From positions 1 through 42,505 of the forward strand of contig JAFYME010000071.1 of NCBI GenBank assembly GCA_017556765.1: a stretch of 42,505 bases of DNA. Reading direction: 5' to 3'. The translations under genes and the position numbers were made by a program. The first letter of the stretch is position 1. Each line of letters starts with the position of its first letter. Source of the DNA: Bacteroidales bacterium (GTDB taxonomy: Bacteria; Bacteroidota; Bacteroidia; Bacteroidales; UBA932). Positions 1 through 7,485 of the stretch are shown here, in pieces. The notes under the pieces were generated by a model. That model worked only from the letters and a program-made list of their open reading frames with translations. It did not search any database and was not told the DNA's origin.

Positions 1-47
1 TCTGCACAGTACTCCTCGATCGAGAGGATTTCTTCACGTGTCATCAT
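1..47 (-). CDS. 5' end of an unidentified gene (partial)
   Basis: The reading frame starts at a double ATG (47 or 44) and reads MMTREEILSIEEYCA before leaving the window. A purine-rich AAAAGGAAAG stretch lies just upstream and a TAnnTTTG promoter element sits at 66-73, which supports a real start. Only 15 residues are visible. The start looks like a short helical segment, too little to name a family. Confidence 0.5.
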   Translation of the reverse strand, partial: MMTREEILSIEEYCA

Positions 48-65
48 AAGCTTTCCTTTTTTTTG

Positions 66-73
66 CAAAAGTA
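66..73 (-). promoter_or_regulatory. Promoter -7 element of the partial gene at 1-47
   Basis: On the minus strand this reads TACTTTTG, a perfect match to the Bacteroidota TAnnTTTG element. It lies about 20 nt upstream of the start codon at 47. Confidence 0.5.
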
Positions 74-227
74 GCGAGCATCGCTGCCCGCTACAATATG
101 CATTTCATCGGATGCTTACCTGCGCTCCCTGACTGTCCATCGTCATTTCTGTCGCTTTGAAAGCAAGCTTTCAGCACCATAAATGCCAATGTCCAGCCCC
201 CTTCGGGGCGGCCTGATGCCCATAAAC

Positions 228-252
228 GAAAAAAACACAGCGATGTGCTGTG
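228..252 (-). terminator. Intrinsic terminator of the tRNA operon
   Basis: On the minus strand CACAGC, a 5-nt loop and GCTGTG are followed by seven T. It lies just past the 3' end of tRNA-Met. The remainder of 74-227 shows no gene I can support, only a small CCCCTTCGGGG hairpin near 197-208. Confidence 0.75.
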
Positions 253-260
253 CTTTCTTG

Positions 261-334
261 TAGCGGGACGCAGGATTGAACTGCGGACCTCATGATTATG
301 AATCATGCGCTCTAACCAGCTGAGCTATCCCGCC
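261..334 (-). tRNA. tRNA-Met (CAT anticodon)
   Basis: A 74-nt cloverleaf on the minus strand. The acceptor stem GGCGGGA/TCCCGCT has a G1-U72 pair and discriminator A73. The D arm is GCTC..GAGC, the anticodon stem CATGA/TCATG encloses TTCATAA giving anticodon CAT, and the T arm CGCAG/CTGCG holds TTCAATC. The CCA is not encoded. The acceptor and D-arm form resemble elongator Met. An Ile tRNA with lysidine-modified CAU is the alternative and cannot be fully excluded by eye. It is co-transcribed with the tRNA-Gln 22 nt upstream. Confidence 0.93.
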
Positions 335-356
335 ATGACTGTTGTCAAAATTGTAG

Positions 357-427
357 TTGAGATAGAAGGACTCGAACCCTCACTGACAGAGCCAGAATCT
401 GTAGTGCTACCATTACACCATATCTCA
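357..427 (-). tRNA. tRNA-Gln (CTG anticodon)
   Basis: A 71-nt cloverleaf on the minus strand. Acceptor TGAGATA pairs with TATCTCA, discriminator A. The D arm is GTGT..GCAC. Anticodon stem ACAGA/TCTGT encloses TTCTGGC, so the anticodon is CTG reading CAG codons. The T loop is TTCGAGT. CCA is not encoded. First gene of the Gln-Met tRNA operon. Confidence 0.93.
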
Positions 428-457
428 ATTTGGCTTCCCTTTTTGATTTTGGGATTG

Positions 458-488
458 CAAAGGTATGAATGTTTTGTTAAAATGCAAA
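458..488 (-). promoter_or_regulatory. Promoter of the tRNA-Gln/tRNA-Met operon
   Basis: The minus strand carries TTTG at 488-485 and TACCTTTG at 465-458, separated by 19 nt. This matches the Bacteroidota -33/-7 architecture. The predicted transcript begins about 25 nt before tRNA-Gln. Confidence 0.7.
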
Positions 489-524
489 ACTTTTTGCAAT
501 ATTTTGCACATTTTTTCAACAAAT

Positions 525-1130
525 CTACAGTCTGTCAATGTAAAGCACCCCGTCGAGGTGGTCGATTTCGTGCTGGAAGATGACTGCAGTGAAGCCTTTG
601 ACCGTGTCGCGGACTGCCCATTGAGGACGTTGCATCAGTGCGTATTCGATGACGATCTCCTGCGATCTGAGCACTTCCTCGCGTCTGTCAGGCACTGAGA
701 GGCAGCCTTCCGGGCCATATGCCAGCGAGTCTGACGCCCATACGATGCGGACATTCGGATAGACCTCGAACGGCTCTCCGGGCTTGTCGAATCTCTGCAC
801 GGCGACGACGCGGCGGTTGATGCCGATCTGCGGTGCTGCAATGCCGACTCCGTCCTGGGAAGGGTGGGTCACTGTGCGGAGCATGGTGTTGCAGAGGTCG
901 ACGAAATCCCTCGACTTGATGGTCTTGGGGGAGAGGTTGGTGCTGGCCGAGCGCAGTATCGCATTATCAAGGCTGTCCTCGACCGTCAGTACCCTGAAGA
1001 TGCTGTCGGTGCTGCGGATAAGCTCCCTTTCCTCGGCGGTAAATCCGCCTTCGCCCCTGTCGGGGATGTATCCCCAGACGATGATGCCGATGGCGATGGC
1101 GAGTATGACGAGTAATGTGTTTCTGTTCAT
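525..1130 (-). CDS. def: Peptide deformylase with an N-terminal membrane anchor
   Basis: A 201-residue protein with all three deformylase motifs: GVGIAAPQ at about residues 94-101, EGCLS with metal ligand C143, and HEIDH with ligands H187 and H191 and catalytic E188. Family members remove the formyl group from nascent N-termini using Fe(II) or similar metals, normally in the cytosol. Here residues 5-22 form a hydrophobic stretch followed by about 60 extra residues before the catalytic core, so the protein looks membrane-anchored or exported. It starts 5 nt after the ispF stop, so the two are probably one operon. Deformylase fold and active site are certain; the cellular side of the domain is inference. 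Confidence 0.92.
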   Translation of the reverse strand: MNRNTLLVILAIAIGIIVWGYIPDRGEGGFTAEERELIRSTDSIFRVLTVEDSLDNAILRSASTNLSPKTIKSRDFVDLCNTMLRTVTHPSQDGVGIAAPQIGINRRVVAVQRFDKPGEPFEVYPNVRIVWASDSLAYGPEGCLSVPDRREEVLRSQEIVIEYALMQRPQWAVRDTVKGFTAVIFQHEIDHLDGVLYIDRL

Positions 1131-1135
1131 GGGCC

Positions 1136-1636
1136 TTAATCGCAGTTAAAGAACTCGTTTGAACGTCCGAGCAGCACGACTGCATATACCTCGCAACCTT
1201 CGCTGCGTCCCACGAATCCAAGCTTTTCGGTTGTTGTCGCCTTGACGGACACGCGTGCCGGCGCGATCTCCATGATCTCCGCAAGGCATTCACGCATCGG
1301 CACGATGTACGGAGCGAGCTTGGGCTTCTGCATTGCTATGGTAATGTCTGCATTGATGACGTGCCATCCTTCTTTCCAGATGAGCTCCATCACGCGCCAC
1401 AGAAGTATCTTGCTGTCAATGCCTTTGAACTCGTCCGACGTGTCAGGGAAATGCTTTCCTATGTCCCCGAGAGCCAGCGCTCCGAGAAGTGCGTCGCACA
1501 ATGCATGTATGGCCACATCGCCGTCGGAATGCGCTATGCATCCGATCGGACTTTCGATCAAGACTCCGCCGAGCCACAATGGAAGCCCCTCTGCGAGGGC
1601 ATGTACATCGTATCCGTTTCCTATTCTTATGTCCAT
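1136..1636 (-). CDS. ispF: 2-C-methyl-D-erythritol 2,4-cyclodiphosphate synthase
   Basis: A 166-residue protein of normal IspF length. The metal-binding pair D10 and H12 lies in GYDVHAL, and H44 lies in the following AIHALCDALLGAL helix. The HSDGD segment at 36-40 and the C-terminal KATTTEKLGF motif are typical. It cyclises CDP-methylerythritol 2-phosphate to MEcPP in the non-mevalonate isoprenoid pathway, in the cytoplasm as a trimer. It is first of an ispF-deformylase pair, transcribed divergently from the 1718 gene. Confidence 0.97.
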   Translation of the reverse strand: MDIRIGNGYDVHALAEGLPLWLGGVLIESPIGCIAHSDGDVAIHALCDALLGALALGDIGKHFPDTSDEFKGIDSKILLWRVMELIWKEGWHVINADITIAMQKPKLAPYIVPMRECLAEIMEIAPARVSVKATTTEKLGFVGRSEGCEVYAVVLLGRSNEFFNCD

Positions 1637-1653
1637 ATTCTAAATAATTTCCA

Positions 1654-1681
1654 CAAATGTAAATAAAAAACCTTAAATTTG
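1654..1681. promoter_or_regulatory. Divergent promoters: ispF (minus) and the mutL cluster (plus)
   Basis: The minus strand reads TACATTTG at 1661-1654, 18 nt before ispF. The plus strand reads TAAATTTG at 1674-1681, about 37 nt before the ATG at 1718. Both match TAnnTTTG, and they sit back to back in an 81-bp intergenic gap. Confidence 0.65.
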
Positions 1682-1717
1682 CTTTTTGGTAAAAGTGAAA
1701 CAAGAAATAAAAAGAAT

Positions 1718-2023
1718 ATGGGATTCAGCTTCAACTTTTTCGGAAAACAGGAAGTCCGTAGGTTCAACTATAAGCCGCGCTTCTATGATCCAGAAACAGA
1801 GGAGAGAAGAAAGAAGTACGGCGACTTCACAAAGCCTCAGGACGAAGGATATACCCCGGGCAAGCATGTCAGGGGCAGCTTCCGTGACGGAAACTACCAG
1901 AGAAAGATAGAGGTCAGCCGCAATCAGAAGATGATCGGAATGGTTACGATGATTCTCCTCTTTGTGGTGGTATACCTGATTTTCAAGTACTTCCCTCTGC
2001 TGATCGAATCCATTACAAGATAA
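1718..2023 (+). CDS. Small conserved-looking membrane protein upstream of mutL
   Basis: 101 residues from the ATG at 1718. An upstream start at 1679 would overlap the promoter element, so 1718 is preferred. The N-terminal 70 residues are rich in aromatic and charged residues (FNFFGK, RRFNYKPRFYDPETEERRKK). Residues about 72-95 form one transmembrane helix (MVTMILLFVVVYLIF), leaving almost no C-terminal tail, so it looks tail-anchored with the charged domain in the cytoplasm. The stop is 2 nt before mutL, so it is co-transcribed. I do not recognise a named family. Confidence 0.85.
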   Translation: MGFSFNFFGKQEVRRFNYKPRFYDPETEERRKKYGDFTKPQDEGYTPGKHVRGSFRDGNYQRKIEVSRNQKMIGMVTMILLFVVVYLIFKYFPLLIESITR

Positions 2024-2025
2024 GC

Positions 2026-4008
2026 ATGGACATAAGAATCTTACCAAGCAATATTTCAAACATGATCGCTGCGGGAGAGGTCGTTCAGAGACCTGCGTCC
2101 GTGGTGAAGGAGCTCGTGGAGAATGCCGTCGATGCCGGTGCCGACCAGGTGACCGTGGTCATCCAGGACGCGGGACGTACGCTTATCCAGGTCATTGACA
2201 ACGGATGCGGAATGTCTCCGGATCAGGCTGTGCTTTGCTTCGAGAGGCATGCGACGTCAAAGCTCCGCAGCGCTGAAGACCTCCATAACATACTCACATT
2301 CGGATTCCGCGGTGAGGCTCTGGCTTCGATCGCGGCCGTGGCTGAGGTTACGCTGAAGACCCGAAGGGAGGAGGACGAGGTCGGCTGTCAGGTCGATTTC
2401 GCCGATTCGCAGCATCTGTCCACACAGGAGATCGCAGCCCCTAGAGGCGCAAACTTCAGCGTGCGCAATCTTTTCTACAATGTGCCTGCGAGACGCAAGT
2501 TCCTCAAGTCGGACAACGTAGAGTTCAAGCATGTGGTGACAGAGTTTATCCGCGTGGCCCTGACGCGTCCCGACATAGGCTTCACGTTGACGCACAATGG
2601 CAAGGATGTCTATGTTCTCAGACCGGCTAAGTCGTTGAAATTCAGGATACAGGATGTGTTGGGAGGCAATGTCGCAAAAGAAATCGTAGACATAAAGGCA
2701 GAGACTTCGGTAGTAGGTATCTACGGATTCGCAGGACGTCCGGACATGGCCAGAAAAGGCCTCGGAAACCAGTATTTCTTCGTCAACGGCCGTTATTTCC
2801 GCAGCCCGTATCTGCACAAGGCCGTGATGAAGGCTTATGAAAACCTCATACCTGACGGAGTCACCCCTACATATATAATCTATCTGGACATAGATCCGCA
2901 GGCGATCGATGTGAACATCCATCCGACCAAGACGGAGATCAAGTTTGAGGACGACAGCGTCATCTTCCAGATATTGTATGCATGCATAAAGGAGGCGCTG
3001 GGAAAGAATTCATTCGGCGACAGCATAGACTTCGACCGCGAGGGAGTGCCTGACATTCCTGCTTTCGGAAGGAATTTCGACGAGTTCCGTCCGGTGAGCG
3101 AGCCTCAGCCGGGTGTGGACGGTTCCTACAATCCGTTTGACAATGACGGATTCCCGTCGGAAGCGTCGGCGTTTGACAATTCATTCGTGCCGGGGGCATT
3201 CGGCAGCGAAAGCGCAGGCTTCGGCGGTGGTCCGGGATCGTTCGACGGTGCAGGAGCGAGCTTCGGCGGAAGCCCTGTGCCGGCGCATGGACAGCGCCAG
3301 GCGGACATCTTCGGAGGAAGCTGGGATGAAGCCGGACAGGGGTTCGAACATGCTCCTATGAAGCCGGGATATGGCTATGGAGCCTCATCATTCATCGAAA
3401 AACGCGACGATTACGGCAAGCTCTTCGAGGATAAGCTGGCCCCGAGCAAGTCAGTCCTGACCCTTCAGGGAAAGTACATAATAACAACCGGCAGATCCGG
3501 CCTTATGGTCATAAACATCAGCCGTGCCATGGAACGTATCCTCTACGACCGTTTCCTGAACGCCATGTCGAAGAATGAGCATGTGACCCAGACGGCGCTT
3601 TTCCCTGTGACCGTGCAGATCGGAGTCGAGAACATGTGTCTCATAAGCGAGCATGCAGACCTTCTTGCGGGCCTGGGATTCGATATCGCTCCTTTCGGAG
3701 TGGATACGATCGTGGTGAACGGCGTGCCGGAAGGCTACAGCGCGGAGGCCGGAAAGGTTCAGACGATGATCGGCGACCTGATGCTTGTCCTGGCAGAGGA
3801 CCACAGCGCTCTCCCTGAGATGATGACTGCCAATATGGCGTCAAGATTGGCCCGTCTGGGCTCATTGAGCTGCGATCCTGTCACAAATCCTATGGAGGCA
3901 CAGAGGTTGATTGAACAACTCTTTGCATGTGAGAATGCAGAATACACAAGTTCAGGACGCAGGGTCATGTCCCTGATCCCGACAGAGGAAATCGATAAGA
4001 AATTCTAA
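2026..4008 (+). CDS. mutL: DNA mismatch repair protein MutL
   Basis: 660 residues. The N-terminal GHKL ATPase is intact: ENAVDAGA (about 31-38), DNGCGMS, RHATSKL and GFRGEALASI. MutL couples MutS mismatch recognition to strand removal. Residues about 345-455 are a Gly/Phe/Ser-rich linker containing QADIF at 425-429, which fits the beta-clamp binding consensus. The C-terminal dimerisation domain starts near 465. The DQHA(x)2E endonuclease motif of many bacterial MutLs is replaced by N497-I-S-R-A-M-E503, and no CPHGRP motif is visible, so endonuclease activity is doubtful. The gene heads a tight run with the rhomboid and phosphatase-fold genes. Confidence 0.97.
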   Translation: MDIRILPSNISNMIAAGEVVQRPASVVKELVENAVDAGADQVTVVIQDAGRTLIQVIDNGCGMSPDQAVLCFERHATSKLRSAEDLHNILTFGFRGEALASIAAVAEVTLKTRREEDEVGCQVDFADSQHLSTQEIAAPRGANFSVRNLFYNVPARRKFLKSDNVEFKHVVTEFIRVALTRPDIGFTLTHNGKDVYVLRPAKSLKFRIQDVLGGNVAKEIVDIKAETSVVGIYGFAGRPDMARKGLGNQYFFVNGRYFRSPYLHKAVMKAYENLIPDGVTPTYIIYLDIDPQAIDVNIHPTKTEIKFEDDSVIFQILYACIKEALGKNSFGDSIDFDREGVPDIPAFGRNFDEFRPVSEPQPGVDGSYNPFDNDGFPSEASAFDNSFVPGAFGSESAGFGGGPGSFDGAGASFGGSPVPAHGQRQADIFGGSWDEAGQGFEHAPMKPGYGYGASSFIEKRDDYGKLFEDKLAPSKSVLTLQGKYIITTGRSGLMVINISRAMERILYDRFLNAMSKNEHVTQTALFPVTVQIGVENMCLISEHADLLAGLGFDIAPFGVDTIVVNGVPEGYSAEAGKVQTMIGDLMLVLAEDHSALPEMMTANMASRLARLGSLSCDPVTNPMEAQRLIEQLFACENAEYTSSGRRVMSLIPTEEIDKKF

Positions 4009-4011
4009 GGA

Positions 4012-4716
4012 ATGAGTTACTATTCATACGAGAACAGAGGTGGCGGAGGCTTTCTGGCCAATGTCCCTACGGCAGTAAAGAACATCATAATCATCAATGC
4101 CCTCGTAATGGTGATGACGGCATTGAACAAGACCTTCATGTATGAGACCTTCGCGCTCTTTTATCCGACTTCGCCATTCTTCCATTGGTGGCAGCCGGTT
4201 ACGCATATGTTCATGCATGGCGGTTTCTGGCACCTTTTCTTCAACATGTACACCTTGTTCATCTTCGGAACCGTTCTGGAGAGGGTCTGGGGTACGAAGA
4301 AGTTCCTGGTGTTCTACTTTGTGACCGGCCTTGGAGCCGCTCTGATCCATACGGGTGTAGAATGGATCCAGATGCAGTCATGGCTGAGCAAGGCGGCAGA
4401 AGGTTCCGCAGCTGCGATGAGCGCCATCCATGTGCTAAAGATGACTCCGACTGTCGGCGCATCAGGAGCGATATATGGTGTCCTTATGGGTTATGCGATG
4501 CTTTATCCTGATTCGATGCTTACATTGCTGTTCCCTCCTGTATCATTGAAGGCTAAGTGGTTCGTGCTTATATTTGCTGCGATAGAGCTCTTGACTGGAG
4601 TTACCGGAACAGGCGGCGGAATCGCCCATTTCGCTCATCTCGGAGGCCTTATCTTCGGCTTTGCGCTCATCTGGTACTGGAAGAAGAACAGGACGTTATA
4701 CAGCAGGATGGACTGA
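4012..4716 (+). CDS. Rhomboid-family intramembrane serine protease
   Basis: 234 residues with about six hydrophobic segments. The catalytic serine is S151 in VGASGAIYG, and the paired histidine is H209 in AHFAHLGGLIFG. The HGGFWHLFFNMYTL segment at 69-82 carries the conserved asparagine of the oxyanion region. Rhomboids cleave transmembrane helices inside the inner membrane; the substrate is unknown. A loop of about 25 residues between 115 and 143 is longer than in short rhomboids. It starts 3 nt after mutL, and its TGA shares bases with the next ATG, indicating translational coupling. Confidence 0.95.
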   Translation: MSYYSYENRGGGGFLANVPTAVKNIIIINALVMVMTALNKTFMYETFALFYPTSPFFHWWQPVTHMFMHGGFWHLFFNMYTLFIFGTVLERVWGTKKFLVFYFVTGLGAALIHTGVEWIQMQSWLSKAAEGSAAAMSAIHVLKMTPTVGASGAIYGVLMGYAMLYPDSMLTLLFPPVSLKAKWFVLIFAAIELLTGVTGTGGGIAHFAHLGGLIFGFALIWYWKKNRTLYSRMD

Positions 4717-5807
4717 TGGCGAAAAGGAAGAGGAAGAACAGGTTGTTCGGCATAACATCCCGTGTGCTTATGCTGATAGTGGCGGCGCTTCTTGCGTTGT
4801 CCTACCTGTCCATTGTCATCAACCCGGCGCAGGTCTGGATGGTTTCCCTTTCCGGCCTCATGTTCGTGCCGCTGATGACCCTGAACATGGTTCTTCTCTT
4901 CTGGGCCCTTCATAGAAGATCCCGCTCATTCCTCATCCCTCTGCTTGCCCTCCTTCCGTCATTCTTCTTCATCGGACGATATGTCCAGTTCAATTCCGAC
5001 GAGACCATAGAAGTGCCGGCAGAAGGCCGTACGGTAAAGATCGTGACATGGAATGTGGGGCGTTTTGCCATGCATGGAGGCAATACGGGCGTTTCTTCCC
5101 GCGAGGAATGCATCGACTCAGTCTTCAGCTTCATAAAGTCGCAGGAGCCCGACATCATCTGCCTTCAGGAGTTCTCTCTCAGAAACGGTCAGAAGGCGAA
5201 GGATTACCTTCAGAAGAGGTTCAAGGGCTATAACGCGGAATATTACCTTTTCCCTGACGATGCCGGTTCTTTCGGAAACGTTACATTGAGCCGTCTCCCC
5301 GTAAATGGAAAGGGAAAGATCAAGTTCGAGGAGAGCGCAAACCTTGCGATATATACTGACCATAAGGTCGAGGACCGCAGATTCAGAGTCTATAATTGCC
5401 ATTTCGAGAGCTACAACATCTCGTTTACCGGACTTATCCGCGGCCTGGCCCAGCGTGACAGCACGGTGATGGCTGAGACAAGTTCGAAGATGAAACGTTC
5501 GATAACACGCCGTCCTAAGCAGGTCGACAAGGTCTTCGAAGACATCGAGAACTGTCCTGTCGAGTCGTTCGTATGCGGCGATTTCAATGACAACCCGATG
5601 TCATATACATATTACCGCATGACCCGAGGCAGAAAGGATGCATTCGTTGAGGCCGGAGATGGCTTCGGAGCCACGTATTCGCTTCTGTGGCCGATGCTCC
5701 GAATCGACTATGTGCTTTATCCCGACCGATACAAGGCCATTTCCCACGACATACCGAGGGTCCCGTATTCGGATCATTATCCGGTAGTCACCGAAATACA
5801 TCTTTAA
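4716..5807 (+). CDS. Membrane-anchored endonuclease/exonuclease/phosphatase family protein
   Basis: 363 residues from the ATG overlapping the rhomboid stop (TGATG). Three hydrophobic helices occupy about residues 12-35, 43-65 and 71-88. They are followed by an EEP (DNase I-like) domain with VTWNVGRF (N113), CLQEF (E152), CGDFNDNP (D289, N291), RIDYVL (D331) and SDHYPV (D353, H354). All catalytic positions are present. The family includes nucleases, sphingomyelinases and inositol phosphatases; with this topology a lipid or extracytoplasmic phosphodiester substrate is plausible but not shown. The reading frame is open for 53 codons further upstream, but only inside the rhomboid gene. Confidence 0.93.
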   Translation: MAKRKRKNRLFGITSRVLMLIVAALLALSYLSIVINPAQVWMVSLSGLMFVPLMTLNMVLLFWALHRRSRSFLIPLLALLPSFFFIGRYVQFNSDETIEVPAEGRTVKIVTWNVGRFAMHGGNTGVSSREECIDSVFSFIKSQEPDIICLQEFSLRNGQKAKDYLQKRFKGYNAEYYLFPDDAGSFGNVTLSRLPVNGKGKIKFEESANLAIYTDHKVEDRRFRVYNCHFESYNISFTGLIRGLAQRDSTVMAETSSKMKRSITRRPKQVDKVFEDIENCPVESFVCGDFNDNPMSYTYYRMTRGRKDAFVEAGDGFGATYSLLWPMLRIDYVLYPDRYKAISHDIPRVPYSDHYPVVTEIHL

Positions 5808-5814
5808 CATAAAT

Positions 5815-5914
5815 TGTCATCCTGATTTAAATTAATTGTCATCCTGAGCTTTTATACTAACTGTCATCCTGAGCCTTTATACTAACTGTCATCCTGAGCG
5901 TAGCCGAAGGATCT
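5815..5914 (+). repeat. Cluster of four TGTCATCCTGAGC repeats
   Basis: Copies of TGTCATCCTGA(GC) begin at 5815, 5837, 5862 and 5887. The last runs into GTAGCCGAAGGATCTTA, which forms an imperfect hairpin with the ATCCTGAGC half. Spacing is 22, 25 and 25 nt with AT-rich linkers. The same repeat lies inside rsmE at 6907-6996. Confidence 0.9.
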
Positions 5915-5927
5915 TAAACCGAATAAT

Positions 5928-6527
5928 ATGAAAGAAGAAATACAGAAAGCATTGGAAGTGCTCCGCTCTGGCGGAATCATCCTATACCCGACAGACACAG
6001 TCTGGGGAATCGGCTGCGATGCCACTGATCCTGAGGCAGTTGCCAAAGTGTATGCGATCAAGAAACGCGAAGACAGCAAGTCTCTCGTGCTTCTGGCCAG
6101 CGATATGGACATGATATGCCGTTATGTAAAGGAAGTTCCGGAGATGGCGATTCAGCTGGTTGAGGTAAACGACAAGCCGATGACCATCATCTATCCGGAT
6201 GCGATAGCAGGGGAGAAAGGCTGCATGAAGGCCGACCGTCGCGCCCTTGCATTCAATACTGTTGCGGAAGACGGTACGGTGGGAATCCGCATCCCGATGA
6301 TGGACTTCTGCCAGCAGCTGGTCGCAAAGCTCGGCCGTCCGCTCGTGTCGACATCAGCCAACATCTCAGGCGAACCGACCCCGAAGAAATTCGCCGAAAT
6401 CTCCGAGGAGATCCGCTCTGCAGTCGATCATATCGTCGAGCCGACTCTCGAACGCGGCGCAACCGGCCAGTCCTCTTCCATCATCAAGGTCGGCCTCGAT
6501 TACTCGATAGAAATCATCAGGAAATAG
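5928..6527 (+). CDS. L-threonylcarbamoyladenylate synthase (Sua5/YciO/YrdC family)
   Basis: 199 residues forming a single YrdC domain: SGGIILYPTDTVWGIGCDA at about 14-32, the KKREDSK nucleotide-binding segment, and STSANISGEPTPK near 140. TsaC/Sua5 enzymes make threonylcarbamoyl-AMP from threonine, bicarbonate and ATP for tRNA t6A37. The long-form Sua5 C-terminal domain is absent, so this is TsaC- or YciO-like; sequence alone does not separate them. A terminator follows at 6574. Confidence 0.92.
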   Translation: MKEEIQKALEVLRSGGIILYPTDTVWGIGCDATDPEAVAKVYAIKKREDSKSLVLLASDMDMICRYVKEVPEMAIQLVEVNDKPMTIIYPDAIAGEKGCMKADRRALAFNTVAEDGTVGIRIPMMDFCQQLVAKLGRPLVSTSANISGEPTPKKFAEISEEIRSAVDHIVEPTLERGATGQSSSIIKVGLDYSIEIIRK

Positions 6528-6573
6528 CCGTTTCGGTCTGGCGTCTAACCGCCTGTGCTATAGCTGTTTACGA

Positions 6574-6616
6574 AAACCGCGTGCTCCCCTTTGGCGGCAC
6601 GCGGTTTCTGTATTTT
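6574..6616 (+). terminator. Hairpin terminator after the YrdC-domain gene
   Basis: AAACCGCGTGC at 6574-6584 pairs perfectly with GCACGCGGTTT at 6597-6607, followed by CTGTATTTT. It lies between convergent genes. Confidence 0.75.
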
Positions 6617-6654
6617 GCTGGTAGTCAATGCTTTATGGGGCAGAGTGTGCGCTG

Positions 6655-7464
6655 CTACATGTAGCGGAAATAGGCGGCGGAGGCGGCTGTGAGGGCGGCG
6701 GTCTCTGTGCGGAGGCGGGATGCACCGAGATGGACCGGTATAAAGCCCGCGGCGAGGGCCATTTCGGCTTCGGCCTTGGAGAAATCACCTTCCGGACCGA
6801 TCATCACGATGATTTCGGTGCCATCAAATCCGTCGAGCACCTCCTTGATGCTCCTGCGTGGAACCCTCTCATCCTCAAAGCAATACGCTATCAATCGAAG
6901 GGTGTCGCCATCCTGAGCTTCTCCCTTGCCATCCTGAACTCTTTCCCTGCCATCCTGAACTTCTCCCTTGTCATCCTGAGCGTCAGCGAAGGATCTCCCC
7001 GCCTGAGCGGCAATGAACTCTTTCACCGAAACAGGCTCATTGACAACAGGCACGACAGCCTTGAGAGACTGCTTCGCGGCGCTGATCAGAACCTTCTCGA
7101 CACGTGCGGTCTTCAGAACCCTTCTTTCCGAATGTTCTCCTATCACCGGAGACAGCTCATCAAATCCGATCTCACAAGCCTTCTCGGCGAACCATTCATA
7201 CCTGTCGTTGTTCTTGGTCGGGCACACTGCAAGATGGAGCCTGTAAGGATGTCCTCCCCAGCCTTCCTCAGACGAAAGCACCATGGCCTCCACTCCCTTC
7301 GGGCTGTCGACAGTTATGCGGCAGCGGTGAAGTGTACCGCAACCGTCTATCACTGATATTTCGTCTCCTGAACGGTGTCTCAGAACCTTTACACAATGTC
7401 CTGACTCGTCCTGATCCAGTCGGCAGATGCTGCCGTCGATGTCTTTAGAAAAGAAAAGTTCCAT
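6655..7464 (-). CDS. rsmE: 16S rRNA (uracil-1498-N3)-methyltransferase RsmE, with a repeat-derived insertion
   Basis: 269 residues from the ATG at 7464, where the family's MELFFSKDI-type start begins; the frame is open eight codons further. The N-terminal PUA-like domain is followed by a SPOUT methyltransferase domain, with QSLKAVVPVV, IGPEGDFSKAE and LGASRLRTETA forming the SAM-binding trefoil knot. It methylates U1498 of 16S rRNA. The usual length is about 235-245. The excess is a segment at about 160-192 made of seven-residue repeats (DAQDDKGE, VQDGRER, VQDGKGE, AQDGD), encoded by the repeat at 6907-6996. Core motifs are intact, so the gene is probably functional. Confidence 0.94.
   Translation of the reverse strand: MELFFSKDIDGSICRLDQDESGHCVKVLRHRSGDEISVIDGCGTLHRCRITVDSPKGVEAMVLSSEEGWGGHPYRLHLAVCPTKNNDRYEWFAEKACEIGFDELSPVIGEHSERRVLKTARVEKVLISAAKQSLKAVVPVVNEPVSVKEFIAAQAGRSFADAQDDKGEVQDGRERVQDGKGEAQDGDTLRLIAYCFEDERVPRRSIKEVLDGFDGTEIIVMIGPEGDFSKAEAEMALAAGFIPVHLGASRLRTETAALTAASAAYFRYM
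6907..6996. repeat. In-frame TCATCCTGAGC repeat cluster inside rsmE
   Basis: G(C/T)CATCCTGA units begin at 6907, 6928, 6949 and 6970, an exact 21-bp period. The last continues into CGTCAGCGAAGGATCT, the full-length form seen at 5887. The period is divisible by three, so rsmE stays open. Confidence 0.9.
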
Positions 7465-7485
7465 TTGATACGGGAAATAATCGTA

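Noticed and set aside
4557..4715. Upstream extension of the phosphatase-fold gene
   Set aside because: It lies wholly inside the rhomboid gene; the ATG overlapping the rhomboid stop gives the expected membrane-anchored start.
6628..7356. 242-codon ORF on the plus strand
   Set aside because: It is antisense to rsmE, whose conserved motifs fix the true frame.
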